Shown here: positions 35,084 to 42,554 of the stretch, one piece after another
Position numbering within the stretch: the stretch's first letter is position 1
Layout of the letters: every line of letters begins with the position of its first letter
NCBI RefSeq assembly: GCF_006538365.1
Contig: NZ_BJKN01000002.1
Span: forward strand, 143,266-207,265
Source: Moorella sp. E308F
GTDB taxonomy: Bacteria > Bacillota > DSM-521 > Neomoorellales > Neomoorellaceae
Direction of reading: 5' to 3'
DNA: 64,000 nucleotides
Made by a program: the position numbers and the translations under genes
The notes under the pieces: generated by a model
The model's database searches: none
What the model saw: only the letters and a program-made list of their open reading frames with translations
Told to the model about the DNA's origin: nothing

Positions 35084-35707
35084 ATGCCCAAAGAGGCCCT
35101 GCCGAAAGCCATGGCTGAATTAGAAGAAGAACAAGTTCTCACTTTGGTCAAAGAATTATTAGGAAACGGAGTTGCTCCTTTGGAAATTGTCAAAGCTCTA
35201 CAGGAAGGAATGGTGGAAGTAGGCAACCGCTTTGAGAGCGGGGATTATTTCTTGAGCGAATTGGTTATGGCCGGCGAGATCATGAAAGGTGCCATGGACA
35301 TCTTAGAGCCTCATTTGAGCGGCGAGAGCGCAGAACATAAGGGAACTATTGTTATCGGTACGGTTAAAGGAGATATCCACGACCTGGGTAAGAATATCGT
35401 CATAATGCTTCTCAAAGGTTCGGGATACAACGTGATTGACTTGGGAGTGGATGTACCCAAAGAAAAATTTGTCGAGGCTGTTAAGGACACGGGCGCGCCC
35501 CTGGTAGGCATGAGCGTGCTCTTAACCAGTTGTCAGGGGGCATTAAAGGAGACCATTGAAGCCTTGCGAGCTGAGGGTCTAAATACCAAAGTGATAATTG
35601 GCGGCAATTATATTAATGAAACAGTTAGAAAGCATGTGGGCGCAGATTATTTTGCTACTACGGCCAGCGATGGGCTCAAAGCGGCTACTGAGGTGTTTGG
35701 AGGCTAA
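35084..35707 (+). CDS. Corrinoid (B12-binding) methyltransferase protein, MtvC/MtbC-like
   Basis: A 207-residue methyl carrier. An N-terminal helical cap domain (about 1-85, with GNRFESGDYFLSELVMAGEIM) is followed by the cobalamin-binding Rossmann domain with DIHDLGKNI (D-x-H-x-x-G, lower ligand His about residue 105), GVDVP, LLTSC and GGNYINE. It would shuttle methyl groups between the UROD-type enzyme and the pterin methyltransferase, and need reactivation by the RACo-like protein encoded at 16623. ATG behind GAGGAG. Confidence 0.93.
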   Translation: MPKEALPKAMAELEEEQVLTLVKELLGNGVAPLEIVKALQEGMVEVGNRFESGDYFLSELVMAGEIMKGAMDILEPHLSGESAEHKGTIVIGTVKGDIHDLGKNIVIMLLKGSGYNVIDLGVDVPKEKFVEAVKDTGAPLVGMSVLLTSCQGALKETIEALRAEGLNTKVIIGGNYINETVRKHVGADYFATTASDGLKAATEVFGG

Positions 35708-35725
35708 GATCTAAGCCGGTAAAAA

Positions 35726-35760
35726 GAGGGATAGGGGCATCATATATTGCCCCTTCCCTC
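35726..35760 (+). terminator. Stem-loop after the corrinoid protein gene
   Basis: GAGGGA and GGGGCA on the left arm pair with TGCCCC and TCCCTC on the right with a small asymmetry. There is no T run, so this may be an mRNA-stabilising or partial terminator element. Confidence 0.55.
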
Positions 35761-35937
35761 AATTCATTGGTTAACCAAAAAGAGTCCCCGGAGGAAAAAG
35801 TGAATATTATGAAGAATAATATATGTTATTTACCTTGGGCAGGTTGTGCAGCTTGACGGGTGGCGCAATTACCTTGTTCCCACTTGGGGCGGGTGCTAAA
35901 GTTTGAATAAGTCATTTTTAGAATGGGATGTAGGAGA

Positions 35938-36609
35938 ATGGGGCGATATACAGTTATTGCCTGCAAAGTTATGGAAGAAGAAATTTTGTCTCTGGCTCCG
36001 CAGGGGTGTGAGTTACACTTCCTGAACTCGGAATTGCACCGCTCCCCGGAGCGATTACGGCAGGCTTTACAGGAGGCCATTGATTGCGCCTCCGGCAGTG
36101 ACTTTATACTGTTAGGCTACGGTCTTTGCGGCGGAGCCCTGGAGGGGCTGCGGGCCAGAACCACACCCCTCGTGATACCCAAGGTGGATGATTGTATTCC
36201 TCTGTTGTTGGGGTCCTGGGAAGCTAGACGTCAGTGGGGGCTAGATACTTACTTTTTATCTGCCGGTTGGCTGGCCGGGGAGGATAACCTGATACGGGAG
36301 TACGAACGCTGCCTTGCACGGTACGGTAAAGAGCGGGGTAGACGCATCATGCGCCACTTATTTTGCCACTACCGGCGCCTGATGTTCATAAATACTGGTC
36401 GGCTAGGGGAAGAGGTGGCTAAGGAAGCGGCTCGTGAAGTAGCGGAAAAACTGGGGTTAAGTTTTGAGATCACGAGTGGAAACAAGAATTACTTGAGGCA
36501 ACTGTTGTTGGGGCCGTGGGATTACCAGTTTTGGAAGGTGCAGCCCGGTCAAGAGGTCCTGTTGGCCGGGTTGCACGATTGTTCAGCAGGGGGCAATCAA
36601 CTGCGCTGA
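35938..36609 (+). CDS. DUF1638 protein with a cotF-derived 3' end
   Basis: A 223-residue protein of DUF1638, often found beside corrinoid methyltransferases; function unknown. Family-like segments: YTVIACKVMEEEIL, LLGYGLCGGALEGL, VIPKVDDCIPLLLGS, and FINTGRLGEE. The last ~9 codons, from 36584 on, are in DNA that matches the 3' part of the cotF-like gene (12602), read in another frame, so its C-terminus was probably reset by recombination. ATG 35938 fits the family start but has GGAG only 1 base upstream; ATG 35923 is an alternative. Confidence 0.72.
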   Translation: MGRYTVIACKVMEEEILSLAPQGCELHFLNSELHRSPERLRQALQEAIDCASGSDFILLGYGLCGGALEGLRARTTPLVIPKVDDCIPLLLGSWEARRQWGLDTYFLSAGWLAGEDNLIREYERCLARYGKERGRRIMRHLFCHYRRLMFINTGRLGEEVAKEAAREVAEKLGLSFEITSGNKNYLRQLLLGPWDYQFWKVQPGQEVLLAGLHDCSAGGNQLR

Positions 36610-36715
36610 GCAGGCTTATAAAGTATAGCAGTACATGAACCAGAAAGGCTCCTACCAGGTACCAGCCATGAAGAACGTAACGATAAGCACAAGGAAGATT
36701 AACCTTATAAGGGGA
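36584..36715 (+). pseudogene. Remnant of a cotF-like gene
   Basis: About 130 bases closely match the cotF-like gene from about 13014 to 13120. Shared blocks: CAGCAGGGGGC, AACTGCGC, GAGCAGGCTTAT, GCAGTACATGAA, TACCAGGTACC. The frame is broken by an in-frame TAG (AAGTATAG against AAGTATGG in the intact gene) and no start remains. It lies on the same strand, directly joined to the end of the DUF1638 gene. Confidence 0.85.
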
Positions 36716-36901
36716 GGTGAGGCCGGTTGCTTCATGCCCTTGAATACTGAACGCCTGCAGCACCCAGGAATTTCCCATTATGGGACAAATATTTCCAAAA
36801 TGAGAACGCGTGTATTTATAAATTCTTAAAGATATTTCTCTCAGGGGCTTAATTTATGAGATTTATCAAGATGAAAGACAGCGCCCAATAGCTGTGAATA
36901 T

Positions 36902-36917
36902 TGGCACGGATATTGCT
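36902..36917 (+). promoter_or_regulatory. Sigma-54 (-24/-12) promoter
   Basis: TGGCAC-GGATA-TTGCT, a full match to the TGGCAC-N5-TTGCW consensus. About 177 bases upstream of the zinc-ribbon gene (37094) and then the MFS and AthLS-like genes. A perfect inverted repeat TCCCAT-T-ATGGGA lies about 125 bases upstream, near 36773-36785, a candidate activator site. Confidence 0.8.
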
Positions 36918-37093
36918 ATATGTTTTAATCAGTGAGGTGATTTATATTGGTGCGCTAGAGAGTAAGTAAAGGAGACGGCCATGATTATTGTTAGGCATCT
37001 AAAAACATGCAATCAACCCTGAAATTAAAACTCACGGTAACATGTCAAGGACTAAAAATGAGAGTTGATAACTTTAGCGAGGAGGAAACTTAA

Positions 37094-37228
37094 ATGTGCT
37101 TTAGACCACCTGCTGTAGCCAAGAAGATTAAATGTCCCAATTGTGGAAAGGAAGTAATTAGGCAAGGAAATAACCCCAAAATATGTCCTCATTGTAAGGC
37201 GAACCTAGATTCTGCTGATAAGAAATAA
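37094..37228 (+). CDS. 44-residue zinc-ribbon protein
   Basis: A short ORF, MCFRPPAVAKKIK..., with CPNCGKE and CPHCKAN forming a C-x2-C...C-x2-C zinc ribbon, behind a strong GAGGAGG site. It lies first behind the sigma-54 promoter at 36902 and before the MFS gene, so it likely belongs to the AthLS-type operon. Function unknown; a small regulatory or metal-handling role is possible. Confidence 0.72.
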   Translation: MCFRPPAVAKKIKCPNCGKEVIRQGNNPKICPHCKANLDSADKK

Positions 37229-37633
37229 AAAGCAAATTGTTATTAAAACTGCTAGCAGCTCGTGTGAATAATAGTTGCTGACAACTTCGGGTTAGGGGCC
37301 ATGTCTTTTCATAAGCTACGTTAGCTACTTTTCCCCACCGAAGTGGGGGTAGATAGGGGACTTAGCATCACTTTTTATCATGGAAGTAGAGGATGCTTTT
37401 GGGTTTGGGATATTTTTCACATAGGCTGCTAGATGAGATATGTGTATTCCAGTGCTTTTGGACATGATGGGAGAAATAACTCTTTTGCAGTGAGGGCAAT
37501 AAACCTTTATATACAGCCGGAGGAGGGGAGCAGTAAAAGGGACAGCGCTACGAGTTTTTACCAGGAGAGAGTATGTCACCGGGGCTTGTGTACGAACGTT
37601 TAGAAGTCTCCGAATAACAAAGGGGGGTGTACT
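37229..37633. other. Intergenic region before the MFS gene, with a doubtful minus-strand ORF
   Basis: A minus-strand GTG ORF at 37325-37579 (84 codons) contains CPHC but has a poor ribosome site, and its end overlaps a strong hairpin CCCCAC-CGAA-GTGGGG at about 37334-37349. It may be spurious. No other gene seen. The hairpin could mark the end of the zinc-ribbon transcript or processing before the MFS gene. Confidence 0.4.
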
Positions 37634-38809
37634 GTGAAAAGAAAAGCGTGGGCGGTTATGTGGGCGGTCTATCTTGCGGGCGTAGCTGTAGCGTTGAACC
37701 AGTTTAAAGTACCGCCGGTAATGCAGGTTCTTATGGAAAGTCTTCAGGCTGATATGGCAACGGCGGGATGGCTAATGTCTGTTTTTTGCATCGCCGGGGT
37801 CATACTGGCACTTCCGGCAGCGTTCCTCCTGGCAGGTCTGGGGCCGAAAAACAGTGGATTAATAGGTCTAGGTTGTATAATTATTGGTGCAGTAATTGGA
37901 GCTGTGGCTAAAAGTGCAGCGATTATGCTTATTGCCAGGACTATCGAAGGCGTTGGGTTGGCTTTAATTGCAGTCGTGGCTCCGGCGGTTATTAGTATAT
38001 GGTTTGAACCACATGAACGAGGATTGCCTATGGGTATTTGGGCTACATGGGTACCAGTTGGCAGTTTTCTTATTTATAATTTGGCCAACCCAATTGCAAA
38101 ACTCGGTGGCTGGACCAGTATCTGGTGGTTTGGAGCTGTTTTTGCTTTAGTTGCATTTATGGTGTATAGCGCTATTGTTGCCCCGCCCAATAAAACGGCG
38201 AGTGGGAGTGAAGAGGGTGGTGGCGCTATCTCTATTAGCCATGGGTTGAAAAGTATAAATACCTGGCTTATTTCCATTGCCTTTGCCGCATTTAACTTCA
38301 GTTTTATAGCCTATGCCACCTGGGCACCCACCTTCTTAGCCGAAGTTCATAAGATGGATCCGGGAGCTGCCAGTTTTTACGCTAGCCTGGTAACCCTGGT
38401 TTTTATACCTGGCGGCATATTCGCTGGATGGGTTCTTGACCGCTTCGGAAATCGTAAAGGTATCCTGGCAGCCTCCTTCATTATTTGTACGATTTTAGTG
38501 TTATGGGCTTTTAAAGTAGGGGGCAATGTTGGAATTCTTGTTTCTTATTATGTTATTTTAGGTCTGGCGGCAAGCTTTGTTCCGACCTGCGTTTTTACCA
38601 TTGCTCCGGAAACAGCTATTAATCCCCAATTTGCTGGCGTAGCCTTGGGAGTGGTGATCCTTGGTCAGAACAGTGGCATGTTCATCGGACCTCCTGTTGT
38701 AGGTCAGGCTATAGCAAGTGGAGGTTGGGATGCGGGAGTATATCCTTTAGTTGCAGGGCTTCTTGTCTCTCTGGTGGCAACTCTATTAATACGCACTAAA
38801 ACAGAGTAA
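37634..38809 (+). CDS. MFS transporter
   Basis: A 391-residue permease with about 12 hydrophobic helices and the MFS motif-A-like loop between TM2 and TM3 degenerate (AGLGPKNSG); motif ARTIEGVGLALIAVVAPAVIS is present. Nearest in style to the CynX/NarK and aromatic-acid transport groups. GTG start behind AAAGGGGGG. It lies between the sigma-54 promoter and the AthL-like gene, so it may import the aromatic or other substrate of that enzyme. Confidence 0.85.
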   Translation: MKRKAWAVMWAVYLAGVAVALNQFKVPPVMQVLMESLQADMATAGWLMSVFCIAGVILALPAAFLLAGLGPKNSGLIGLGCIIIGAVIGAVAKSAAIMLIARTIEGVGLALIAVVAPAVISIWFEPHERGLPMGIWATWVPVGSFLIYNLANPIAKLGGWTSIWWFGAVFALVAFMVYSAIVAPPNKTASGSEEGGGAISISHGLKSINTWLISIAFAAFNFSFIAYATWAPTFLAEVHKMDPGAASFYASLVTLVFIPGGIFAGWVLDRFGNRKGILAASFIICTILVLWAFKVGGNVGILVSYYVILGLAASFVPTCVFTIAPETAINPQFAGVALGVVILGQNSGMFIGPPVVGQAIASGGWDAGVYPLVAGLLVSLVATLLIRTKTE

Positions 38810-38939
38810 AAGGAGGTGAACTGTTTTCTAGAAAGGAGGTTTTTTGCCAAAAATTAAAGGGAAACCTGTAATGCCTCGAGGATCGAATTTCAATGCTTAA
38901 TGACAAAATTAAGAAAAACTAACGGAGGGATACTATGCC

Positions 38940-41531
38940 ATGACGGAAAAGGACACGAAACTCCAAAATGGTGTACGTACCTATTACAAGAATTTGGGTT
39001 TGTGTTCCTTTGCCTTTGGATCAAACTCGGCAGAAATTGACGTTAAGGACGGTAAAATTCTTCGTATTCGACCGTTGAGATATAACCGTAAGTATAAGAC
39101 AGAACAATTGCGACCCTGGAAGATTAAGGCCAGAGGGAAAACCTTTGAAGCACCGATGAAGTCGCTTCTGAGCCCCTTTAACTATGTGTACAAGAAGCGG
39201 ACGTATTCGCCGAACCGGATACTATACCCCATGAAAAGGGTGGACTGGGATCCGGAAGGAGAGCGCAACCCGCAAAACAGGGGTAAGAGTAAATTTGTAC
39301 GTATCACCTGGGATGAAGCTGCTGAATTAATTGCTAAGGAATTGAAGCGAGTGTGCGAAAAATACGGCCCGACCTCGGTTTTGGTACAGGGGGACGGCCA
39401 CGGCGAGACTAAGACCATTCATGGTCCTCACGGCTGTCAGATTCGCTTGATGGAGCTTCTCGGCGGTTACACCATCCAGGCACGCCAGCCCGACAGCTGG
39501 GAAGGCTGGTACTGGGGCGCCAAGCATGTCTGGGGACAGGATCCAGTAGGCCAGGGTAGGCAGGCCAATCTAATTAAGGATATTTCGGAAAACACTCAAA
39601 TGATCCTGTTCTGGGGTTGCGACCCAGAGACGACACCGCTTGCATGGGGCGGGCTGCAGGCTAGCCGTTTGTGCTTCTGGTTTACCGAACTAGGCATAAA
39701 ATCCGTATACATCTGTCCCGACCTTAATTATGGTGCAGCAGTTCATGCGGATAAATGGATACCTGTAAGACCCAACACGGACGCGGCATTACAGCTCGCT
39801 ATTGCCTATACATGGATTACGGAAGACACTTATGATAAAGATTATGTCGCCACTCATACTCACGGTTTTGAGGAATTTAAGAAGTATGTTCTAGGCGAAG
39901 AAGACGGCGTTCCCAAGACACCAAAGTGGGCCGAAGATATCTGCGGTGTTCCTGCCCGGGTTATTAAGGCTTTAGCCAGGAAATGGGCTCGGGAAGCAAC
40001 CAGCATTGCCCACAATAACGGCGGCTCTTACATCAGGTCCTGCTATGCCCACGAGCCGGGACGTCTGGAAGTAATCCTTTTGGGCATGCAGGGCTTAGGA
40101 AAACCCGGTCAGGGACAGCTCAAGCTCTTTGAGTGGCAGCTTTTCAGCTTGCATGACCAGAACCCAATGCCCCGAAGAGAAATAATACCCAGCCCGGAAG
40201 GGGCCTACCAGGGATTTACATTTCCAGTGCCAAAGCAGTTTATCCCTAAAACTCTCATCCCGAAAGCAATTTTGAGCGACGAACCCATTACCTGGTACGG
40301 GATAACATATGCAGGAATTCCCAAGGAGGATCAGTTCGTACAGTATAAATATCCTGCTGAGGGATGTTCGGAAATTCACATGATATGGAGCGACAGCCCA
40401 TGCTGGTCCACTTGTTGGAATGGTGGAAACATGTGGATTGAGGCTCTACGCAGTCCTAAAATTGAGTGCGTTGTCATGCAGCATCCGTGGATGGAAAATG
40501 ACTGCCTGTTTGCCGACATAATCCTGCCTATTAACACAAAGTTTGAGGAAGAAGACTTTGGGGTTGATGTTTTAGGTGACAGCTTCAATGTAGTCCTTTA
40601 CGAAGGGCAGTGCATTGAACCTCTAGGAGAATCAAAGAGCGACTATGAAGCAGTAGCGGAAGTAGCAAAGAAACTTGGCCTCTACGAAGAATACACTAGA
40701 GGTAAGAGTATTGAGGACTTAATTAAGGACGGTTACGAACAATCCGGGATAAAAGACAGGATAAGCTATGAAGAATTTCGGGAGAAAGAATACTTTGTAA
40801 TACCTACGGCTGAGGACTGGGAGAATGACGAACCCGGTTTCAGCCCGTTCTATAAGGATCCAGAGAACAATCCTCTGGATACACCGACCGGAAAGCTTGA
40901 ATTCTATTCCGTAGGTCTGGCTGAAAACTTCCCGGATGATAAAGAACGTCCGCCGGTGCCTCATTGGATACCTTACGGCGAAACTCATCAAGAAAGCCTT
41001 TTGCATCCACGTTCCCAAAAGTATCCATTTCTTATAGTTTCCAATCATCCTCGCTGGCGGTGTCATGCTCAGCTGGATGATATACCATGGTTCCGTGAGA
41101 TTCCTACTTGTAAAGTTAAAGGGCCGGATGGATATTTATACGAACCGGTCTGGATTAATCCAGTAGATGCAAAGGCATTGGGAATCAAAAGCGGTGATGT
41201 AGTTAAGATATATAACGATCGCGGATGGGTACTTGGTGGGGCATATGTTACCGAACGTATAATGCGGGGGGTAGTTTATCAAGATCATGGTGCAAGACTA
41301 GATCCGATAATACCTGGTAAAGCCGACCGTGGTGGAGCTAACAATCTTATCTGCCCTACCAACACGACATCAAAGAATTGTGCAGGGGAAGTCACGAGCG
41401 GGTATCTTGTAGGCGTAGAAAAAGTGGATATTGAGGAAATGAAAAAGCAATACCCTGAGGCGTTTAACAGGCCTTACGATCCTTATTATGGAGTTCGTTT
41501 CGAGGCCTGGATTACGGAGGTGAAAAACTAA
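38940..41531 (+). CDS. Molybdopterin enzyme of the pyrogallol-phloroglucinol transhydroxylase type, large subunit (AthL-like)
   Basis: An 863-residue DMSO-reductase-family protein lacking the usual N-terminal Cys cluster and any Tat signal, so cytoplasmic. It resembles the alpha subunit of Pelobacter pyrogallol:phloroglucinol transhydroxylase and resorcinol hydroxylase. GDGHGE (His154) and PDSWEGW (Asp185-Ser186) occupy the places of the active-site His and the Asp-Ser pair, whose Ser binds molybdenum in that enzyme. IWSDSPCWSTCWNGGN is also typical. The gene overlaps the AthS-like gene by 1 base. ATG 38940 chosen over ATG 38935, which stops after two codons. Ring hydroxylation without net redox is the best guess; substrate not proven. 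Confidence 0.83.
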   Translation: MTEKDTKLQNGVRTYYKNLGLCSFAFGSNSAEIDVKDGKILRIRPLRYNRKYKTEQLRPWKIKARGKTFEAPMKSLLSPFNYVYKKRTYSPNRILYPMKRVDWDPEGERNPQNRGKSKFVRITWDEAAELIAKELKRVCEKYGPTSVLVQGDGHGETKTIHGPHGCQIRLMELLGGYTIQARQPDSWEGWYWGAKHVWGQDPVGQGRQANLIKDISENTQMILFWGCDPETTPLAWGGLQASRLCFWFTELGIKSVYICPDLNYGAAVHADKWIPVRPNTDAALQLAIAYTWITEDTYDKDYVATHTHGFEEFKKYVLGEEDGVPKTPKWAEDICGVPARVIKALARKWAREATSIAHNNGGSYIRSCYAHEPGRLEVILLGMQGLGKPGQGQLKLFEWQLFSLHDQNPMPRREIIPSPEGAYQGFTFPVPKQFIPKTLIPKAILSDEPITWYGITYAGIPKEDQFVQYKYPAEGCSEIHMIWSDSPCWSTCWNGGNMWIEALRSPKIECVVMQHPWMENDCLFADIILPINTKFEEEDFGVDVLGDSFNVVLYEGQCIEPLGESKSDYEAVAEVAKKLGLYEEYTRGKSIEDLIKDGYEQSGIKDRISYEEFREKEYFVIPTAEDWENDEPGFSPFYKDPENNPLDTPTGKLEFYSVGLAENFPDDKERPPVPHWIPYGETHQESLLHPRSQKYPFLIVSNHPRWRCHAQLDDIPWFREIPTCKVKGPDGYLYEPVWINPVDAKALGIKSGDVVKIYNDRGWVLGGAYVTERIMRGVVYQDHGARLDPIIPGKADRGGANNLICPTNTTSKNCAGEVTSGYLVGVEKVDIEEMKKQYPEAFNRPYDPYYGVRFEAWITEVKN

Positions 41532-42343
41532 TGAAAGTATTTGTTATTGATGTTGCTAAATGTAATGGCTGTTATAACTGCCAGCTGGTCTGCAAAGACG
41601 AACATGTTGACAACGACTGGTCACCCTATGCCAAACCCCAACCAGATACAGGTCACTTCTGGATGAAGTTAGTTGATATAGAACATGGCAGTGTTCCAAA
41701 GGTAAAAATCGAATATCAGGCAAGACCTTGTATGCATTGCGATAATGCAAAATGTATTGAGGTTGCCGGGGATGGGTCAGTATATAAGAGGAACGACGGG
41801 TTGGTCATTATAGACCCCGAAAAGGCTACAGGTCGCAAGGATCTTGTCGATTCTTGTCCCTATGGCGCTATTTACTGGAATGACAAATTAAATTTACCAC
41901 AGAAATGTACCGGATGCGCGCATCTGGTTGACGCAGGCGAAGTCCCCCGCTGCGTTGAAGCATGTGCTACAGAGGCGATAAAATTTGGCGAGGAAGAAGA
42001 ATTAAAGGAATTAATCTCCCAGGCTGAGGTATTACAGCCTGAACTCGGTCTAAAACCCAGGGTATATTACCTAAACCTTCCTAAATTCTTTGTAGCAGGG
42101 GAAGTTTATGATCCGGATATCGATGAAGTCCTGGAAGGGGCGCAGGTATCCCTCATTAACAACGAGACCGGCCAAAGCTGGACAGAGACAACTGACGATT
42201 TCGGTGATTTTTGGATCAGACGCCTTAACAGTGGCTGTTATACACTAAAAATTGAAAAGAACGGTTATCAACCTTATCAAGTTCAAGACCTGAAAGTAGA
42301 TAAAAGCGTCAATATTGGTAGTATTGCGCTGAAACGGGAATGA
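41531..42343 (+). CDS. Transhydroxylase small subunit (AthS-like), three 4Fe-4S clusters
   Basis: A 270-residue DmsB-like ferredoxin with 12 cluster cysteines in three 4Fe-4S sets (Cys11/14/17/21; Cys67/70/75 with Cys109; Cys126/129/141/145). From about residue 190 there is a carboxypeptidase-regulatory-like beta domain (VAGEVYDPDIDEVLEGAQVSL, then TTDDFGDFWIRRL). That C-terminal beta domain is a hallmark of AthS and supports the assignment of the upstream subunit. A perfect terminator follows at 42387. Confidence 0.87.
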   Translation: MKVFVIDVAKCNGCYNCQLVCKDEHVDNDWSPYAKPQPDTGHFWMKLVDIEHGSVPKVKIEYQARPCMHCDNAKCIEVAGDGSVYKRNDGLVIIDPEKATGRKDLVDSCPYGAIYWNDKLNLPQKCTGCAHLVDAGEVPRCVEACATEAIKFGEEEELKELISQAEVLQPELGLKPRVYYLNLPKFFVAGEVYDPDIDEVLEGAQVSLINNETGQSWTETTDDFGDFWIRRLNSGCYTLKIEKNGYQPYQVQDLKVDKSVNIGSIALKRE

Positions 42344-42386
42344 TGTAATATCAGGTGTTTGACGTTTTCATGTGCCTTTGCTAGTT

Positions 42387-42416
42387 AGGGGAGCCAAGAT
42401 AAAGCTCCCCTTTTTA
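42387..42416 (+). terminator. Terminator of the AthLS-like operon
   Basis: AGGGGAGC pairs with GCTCCCCT around a 9-base loop, then five Ts. A second long hairpin (GTGGTAGAG...CTCTACCAC, about 42456-42501) lies beyond it and may end the opposing regulator gene. Confidence 0.88.
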
Positions 42417-42554
42417 AATACCCATTCATTCCTGCCGTCACAGTCTTTTTGAAAGTGGTAGAGTAGAGGCGTGCTGCGCGGCATACTTCTGCTCTACCAC
42501 CTTATTTCACTGATCTAAATTTAATCTAAGGACTTGTACTGCGCTTTTGGAATA

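Noticed and set aside
35812..35920. Short ORFs before the DUF1638 gene
   Set aside because: All are under 30 codons with stops in every frame and no recognisable motif.
37325..37579. Minus-strand 84-codon ORF with CPHC
   Set aside because: Poor ribosome site, 3' end inside a hairpin, single Cys pair. Mentioned only as doubtful in the intergenic entry.
42456..42501. Long hairpin GTGGTAGAG...CTCTACCAC as a repeat element or small RNA
   Set aside because: Simplest reading is a terminator for the regulator gene transcribed toward it; nothing supports a separate RNA.
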